DNA of 64,000 nt. Source: Formicarius rufipectus (Eukaryota; Chordata; Aves; Passeriformes; Formicariidae). Numbering within the stretch: position 1 is the first letter of the stretch; every line of letters begins with the position of its first letter. Location: contig VXAU01000188.1 of NCBI GenBank assembly GCA_013399695.1, positions 63,088 through 127,087 of the forward strand, read 5' to 3'. Made by a program: the position numbers and the translations under genes. Of the stretch, positions 59,565-64,000 are shown piece by piece. The notes under the pieces were generated by a model. The model made no database searches. It saw only the letters and a list, made by a program, of their open reading frames with translations, and was not told the DNA's origin.

Positions 59565-59670
59565 GTTTGTTTTTTATTTGATTTGATTGTTGGGTTTGGG
59601 TTTTTGTTTGTTTGTTTGGTTTTGGTTTTTTGTTTGTTTGGGGTTTTTTGTTTTTGTTTTGTTTTGTTTT
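59565..59670 (+). repeat. GT-rich low-complexity tract
   Basis: About 106 bp of G and T with TTTG, GGTTTT and GTTTT units. It is the same type as 38055-38250. The open frames across it on both strands are artefacts. Confidence 0.9.
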
Positions 59671-62600
59671 CACTTGTGAGGGGAAGACAATAATTTTGGC
59701 TAGAACTAATCCATTAAAGTATTCAGGAACTTTTATTTTTTTAATCAAGCAATCTTCCTAATTCCTTTCCGTCTGGCATGAGACTCAGAGGCATTTCTTA
59801 AACAATGCAAACAGGTCAGACAAAAGACTGATCTTGCATATAGACTCTCCTATCCTAAAACATAATTGAAGATGCTTGCAGTGAATGTGGAAGTCCCCCT
59901 CTGCTTCCAATGATCACTTTTTGTGATTAAGCATTGCCATCCTTTGGCAAAAAGCTGTAGTCGTACCTATGTATTTTTATCCAACAACTCTTATAAGCAT
60001 TACAGGCATTTAAAACATAGGTCAATGTCTCTGCTATTCAAGAAACAAATGTATCTTATGCAATATGGTTTTTTATTATGTCTTTGCTCTTCAACAAATG
60101 AAATATTTAGCTCAGAATTTATGCAAACTGTTACTGAAACAGGAAATATACAAGACTAAAGTGCTTTCTTTCAGGTTATCTCAGTGTACAGTAGAGAGAA
60201 TTGAAAAGAGAGAAAAAATAAGACACAGTACCATCCACAAAGTGGAAATGAATCACAAGACCAAAATAAAAATTAGAATACTCATGACTTCATATTCTAT
60301 AGAGCTGTAGGTTTACTCAAGTCTTCATTTCATCAGAGCTGGCAGTTTGTTTCTAAACCAAATTTTTATTCACATTTTCCATTGTTTATCTTAAAAAATA
60401 CTTAGATAAATACTACAGGGGCATTGAAACAGTTCTGAATTCCGGATTATATTATTTGCTCTCTTTAGCAATATAAGTTTCAAGATGAAAAAAATTCACC
60501 CCGGATCAAGCTCAACAACACTATACTTTATAGGAAACTTATTTAACGCCTGTTCCACATAAACTCTTAGAAATTGAAGACCTGTAAGACCCAGAAATGT
60601 AAATATTAAATCTGCTTAACAATCTTGCTCCAATCGTTTTTCACCCAGTAATTGGTACTTCAGTAACACATTCTTTGAGTTAAATTCTCAATTCCTTCCT
60701 CCGTGCCTTCAACTGTTCTTGGAGAACAGTAAGAAAGGAAAAGTCACACTTGACAGCACCGTATTCTCAGAAAATCACTCTTTAGTGGTATTATGGCAGG
60801 ACGGGTATTAGTAATGATTTTATCTGGCCATATATTCCTAACAAGTGGAAAGATGAAAGTATTTGGAATAGTTCCTTGTTATTTCAGAGTTCAAAATAGA
60901 ATTATTTTAGTGGATTATTTTCTATTTATCAAATAAATTATCTAAGAGTACTAAAAAATACAGAATTTGCATTACTGAAAGTGTAGAAAGTAATGTGAAT
61001 TATGCAAAATGTGCACTGAATTAAGTAAAACTTGAAAAATACCTGGTTAGTCAGAGCTGCTGATGATAAAATTCAGAGAGAGAAACACTACTCTGCCAAT
61101 ACATTGAATGGAAAACAGAATGGGTCTTTCCTTTAATATTACCACCTATGGTGGGAGATAAAAAGTAACCTCTTGAATATGTCACTATTTGATCCTGAAG
61201 GTTGTGTAACAGAAAATTTCGATTATTCTCTGAGAAAAAATAATCAAAAATGGCAAAAGATTTTTCAATCTGTCAGTCTCAAATAGATGGAAATGTTGAA
61301 GCATGTTCTCATAGGATGGGTTTTTCTCTATGACACAGTTGAAAATAGCTCTTTTCATCTCTCACAGAGAATATGCCCTTTAAGAACAGTAAATTTAAAG
61401 ACGCAAATACACTTAGTGACTGAAAATAACTTACATTTCTTACACAGTCTAATGGTTTCATTTATACTTAGTCTTAAAATTAAACCTTTTATGTATCAAA
61501 ACTTTCAAACAAAATAAACATTAAACCATAACTTATGTGAAAGGATTAATGATGAACTAGTCATATATAGTTTCTACCAAAAAGAAGAACAAGTAAACAT
61601 ATAATATGGAAGAAGCATTCGTTCATTTTTATACATTACCTTGCAAATACCTGACATCATTTATTAATTTCAGCAAACAAAAACATCTTGATTTGGCTGC
61701 TTTTAAAATAAAGAGTCACTCTTCAGGAAACTGTAATCTTTAAGGAAGATTTTAAACTTAAAAAGACCTAAATATACTGAGAATTACTGTAACACAAACA
61801 TGAGTACCAGGAAAGTTGATGACTGTTCATGCTTCACACTGCAAAACAATTTAATGTTCTTCCTTCCAGTCTCTCAATTCCCCAAAGTTTGTGCAATTAA
61901 CCATGACCGGCCTACCCCAAATACCATCACACAAATGTTGAATAATCATTCTTGGACAAGCTACAAGAATTTTGTTTTATATTTATGAAGACTGAGCTTT
62001 AACCCAAAAGTATTCTCTATATTTCATTTAAAAGAAACACAACAATTTAAAAAAACTGAAAAGATATGGAAGTCTCTTCTACGGTCCCTTACTGCGTAGC
62101 TGTATTATTTGTGTTGAAGGAACTCAAAGAAAGGTACACTCACTGAGTCTTTATCCTTTGCCTGTTCTTCATGGATTCTAGCATGCCATGAACTCAGCAA
62201 CATATTTATTGTGAAATACGAGACCCTTCTACACTTCTTCTTCCAGGCATCTTTTAATAACTGCAGTATTAGTCTGAAGAGGCATTATGCCATTAACAGT
62301 CCTTTATCCTCACCTTAACTTCACATGCACTTTTTCCTTAATCTGCCCTACTCATGAAGTTTGGTTTAATTGTATAGATATACATGAGCTCTAAAGAAAT
62401 AATTGTGTTGAAAGAGAAGTGAGATTTCATTTTAAGAGTTAAGATCTAAATGAATTTTATAAACAAAATCAAACCCTCACTATCTAATCATTGTGAGACA
62501 ATCAAGAGACAATGTACAAATGCTGAATCTCTTAAATAAATATAAAACTATGGAAAAGGTTATTCCATATGATAGAACATCTTACAATGTAAGGGTTTGT

Positions 62601-64000
62601 GATTTTTTAGACAGGGAATGGGGGTGAGGGGTGTCCAAGTGTTCCCATCATTTGTTTCTCCTTTAGATGTTCCTAACTGGCTTCTACTTTACTACACATA
62701 CTCTGATACATGTACTTTGTAAATTCCACTCTCTAACTAGAGGTTAGTCCTCCAGGGACAAAATTAATTTAATGAAATACCCCTTCATATGTCTGTTTTT
62801 AAGATATTATTGCTTAAGCTTTGTTTGTTTGCTTTTATGTTTTGGTTTAAAAAAACACAGCTCAAAAGCAGTATTTTAAAGTAGCAAGGTAACAGCAAGA
62901 ACTGAATGGACATTTAAGAAAAAGTATACAATGCATTTACCATTTCTGGTCAAAATGCATTACAGTGTTGATGTAACAGAAGAATCTTAATTGTGTCTTT
63001 ACCTGTCCTAGTCTTTGTTATGTTTGTCAATATTATGACAGGGAAGATGGAGACAGACTTTTGGGTACTTGACTGTATTTATCTTATTACTGTATTTCTT
63101 TATTTTTTACAATACCTAGAAATAATGGACTTAATATTATTAGAAAAAATAACAAAGTTTCAGAAGAAATATTTTCAGACAACCACATAATAAAATGGTA
63201 TCAAATCAACATGTAACGTTCATTAGACAAAAGTTTTTAACTTGCTATAAACATCTTAGAACTACAATGCATGAAGTTATAAATGTAAAACAGTATAGAC
63301 CTTCAGCCGGAGATACCACTTTGCTATAGGCTTCAAAAGAAATAAAATAACTGGCAGAAAGAACTGAAGGGGAGCATATTTTTTGTGGACAGACTGATCT
63401 TTTGGTTTTGTACCCTGCTAATAGTATCCTCATTTACAGCATTATGACTTTGTTTATTTGTAGTAGATGTCCCTCTAATGTCACATTTGACCTCAAATTG
63501 TACCTACTGGCTTTTATTCTTAAATATTAAAGGCTACAACAGCTTCATTTTCTAAAGATGGATTTTTACATTAACAATTATTGAAACATATTGGTGAGGA
63601 AAAAAGGAAAAATTCTTATCAACACAGTCTTCCTCTGTCATCACAAACCCAAGGAGGAGGTTTAGATTAATCTTAGCAAAACAGAACTTTTAGAATATAT
63701 AGTGATTTTCTTCCTTTTTAATGCTCCCATAAATCATAATCATCATGTGCCATGCCTATGTGCCCTTGATTCGACGAGGCATAATCTAATCTTATAACTC
63801 AAGCTCCCTAGTAAAGAGCATTTTTCTTATTTTTTCCCTTCTCATTTATGCACTTTTTACTATGTCCCCTCCAGCTCTTTCTCCTCTCTCTAGGAATATA
63901 GCTGATTGGAGTCAGGATGATAGCATTTCAAGGTCATCCAAAGAGATTGATAAATAGCAGGATTTGTGTGAACTCCAGGGCACCTGTAAGTGTATTTAGT
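59671..64000. other. Gene-free unique sequence to window end
   Basis: AT-rich sequence with no recognised gene or repeat. Short open frames (for example 59923-60159 and 61287-61517) have no recognisable product. The last ~280 bp (63720-64000) is less repetitive, with motifs such as TGATTGG and AGATTGATAAAT, and could be conserved non-coding DNA, but the evidence is weak. Confidence 0.5.

Overview
This window looks like an AT-rich, gene-poor stretch of a bird chromosome, most likely a songbird. The evidence is its repeat content. It holds several CR1 non-LTR retrotransposon copies with the avian 3' signature (a conserved end rich in TTCCAAC, then short ATTCT(A/G)TG repeats and no poly-A tail). 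It also holds at least four LTR-type insertions that resemble endogenous retrovirus LTRs. I see no Alu-, MIR- or L1-like sequence and nothing bacterial. Assigning it to songbirds is an inference from the look of the LTRs and was not checked against a database.

I found no convincing protein-coding exon, tRNA, rRNA or CRISPR array. Nearly all open frames are 60-130 codons, overlap on both strands, or fall inside repeats. Two were kept as weak candidates: an open frame entering from the left window edge (2-226), and a decayed frame at 4171-4611 just upstream of an LTR-like element.

Layout. 1-4.6 kb is unique sequence plus the decayed frame. 4.68-7.93 kb holds two copies of a ~500 bp LTR-like element in opposite orientation. 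8-23.6 kb is unique AT-rich sequence with an AC-rich tract, poly-T tracts and a candidate conserved element at 16.2-16.4 kb. 23.67-24.43 kb is a complete solo LTR with a 5 bp target duplication. 25.6-28.3 kb has two CR1 tails and another solo LTR. 28.3-54 kb is mostly unique, with two CR1 tails, three long keto/amino-skewed low-complexity tracts (38.1, 42.7 and 49.0 kb), a CTCF-like motif and an assembly gap in poly-T at 44.55 kb. 54.05-59.2 kb is a dense retroelement cluster: the longest CR1 copy, a second CR1, two LTRs and a third CR1. 59.2-64 kb is unique apart from a GT-rich tract.

The unique part reads as a gene desert. Its only possible functional content is regulatory DNA: clustered homeodomain-type TAAT/ATTA palindromes, an AP-1 site and a CTCF-like site. 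All of these are motif readings and need cross-species alignment. I did not find a clearly novel biological system. The most distinctive structures are the opposed LTR-like pair, an 18 bp inverted repeat inside the 23.7 kb LTR, a TATA box placed in a perfect hairpin loop in the 28 kb LTR, a 94%-identical 100 bp repeat pair 9 kb apart, and the recurring AC/GT-skewed tracts.
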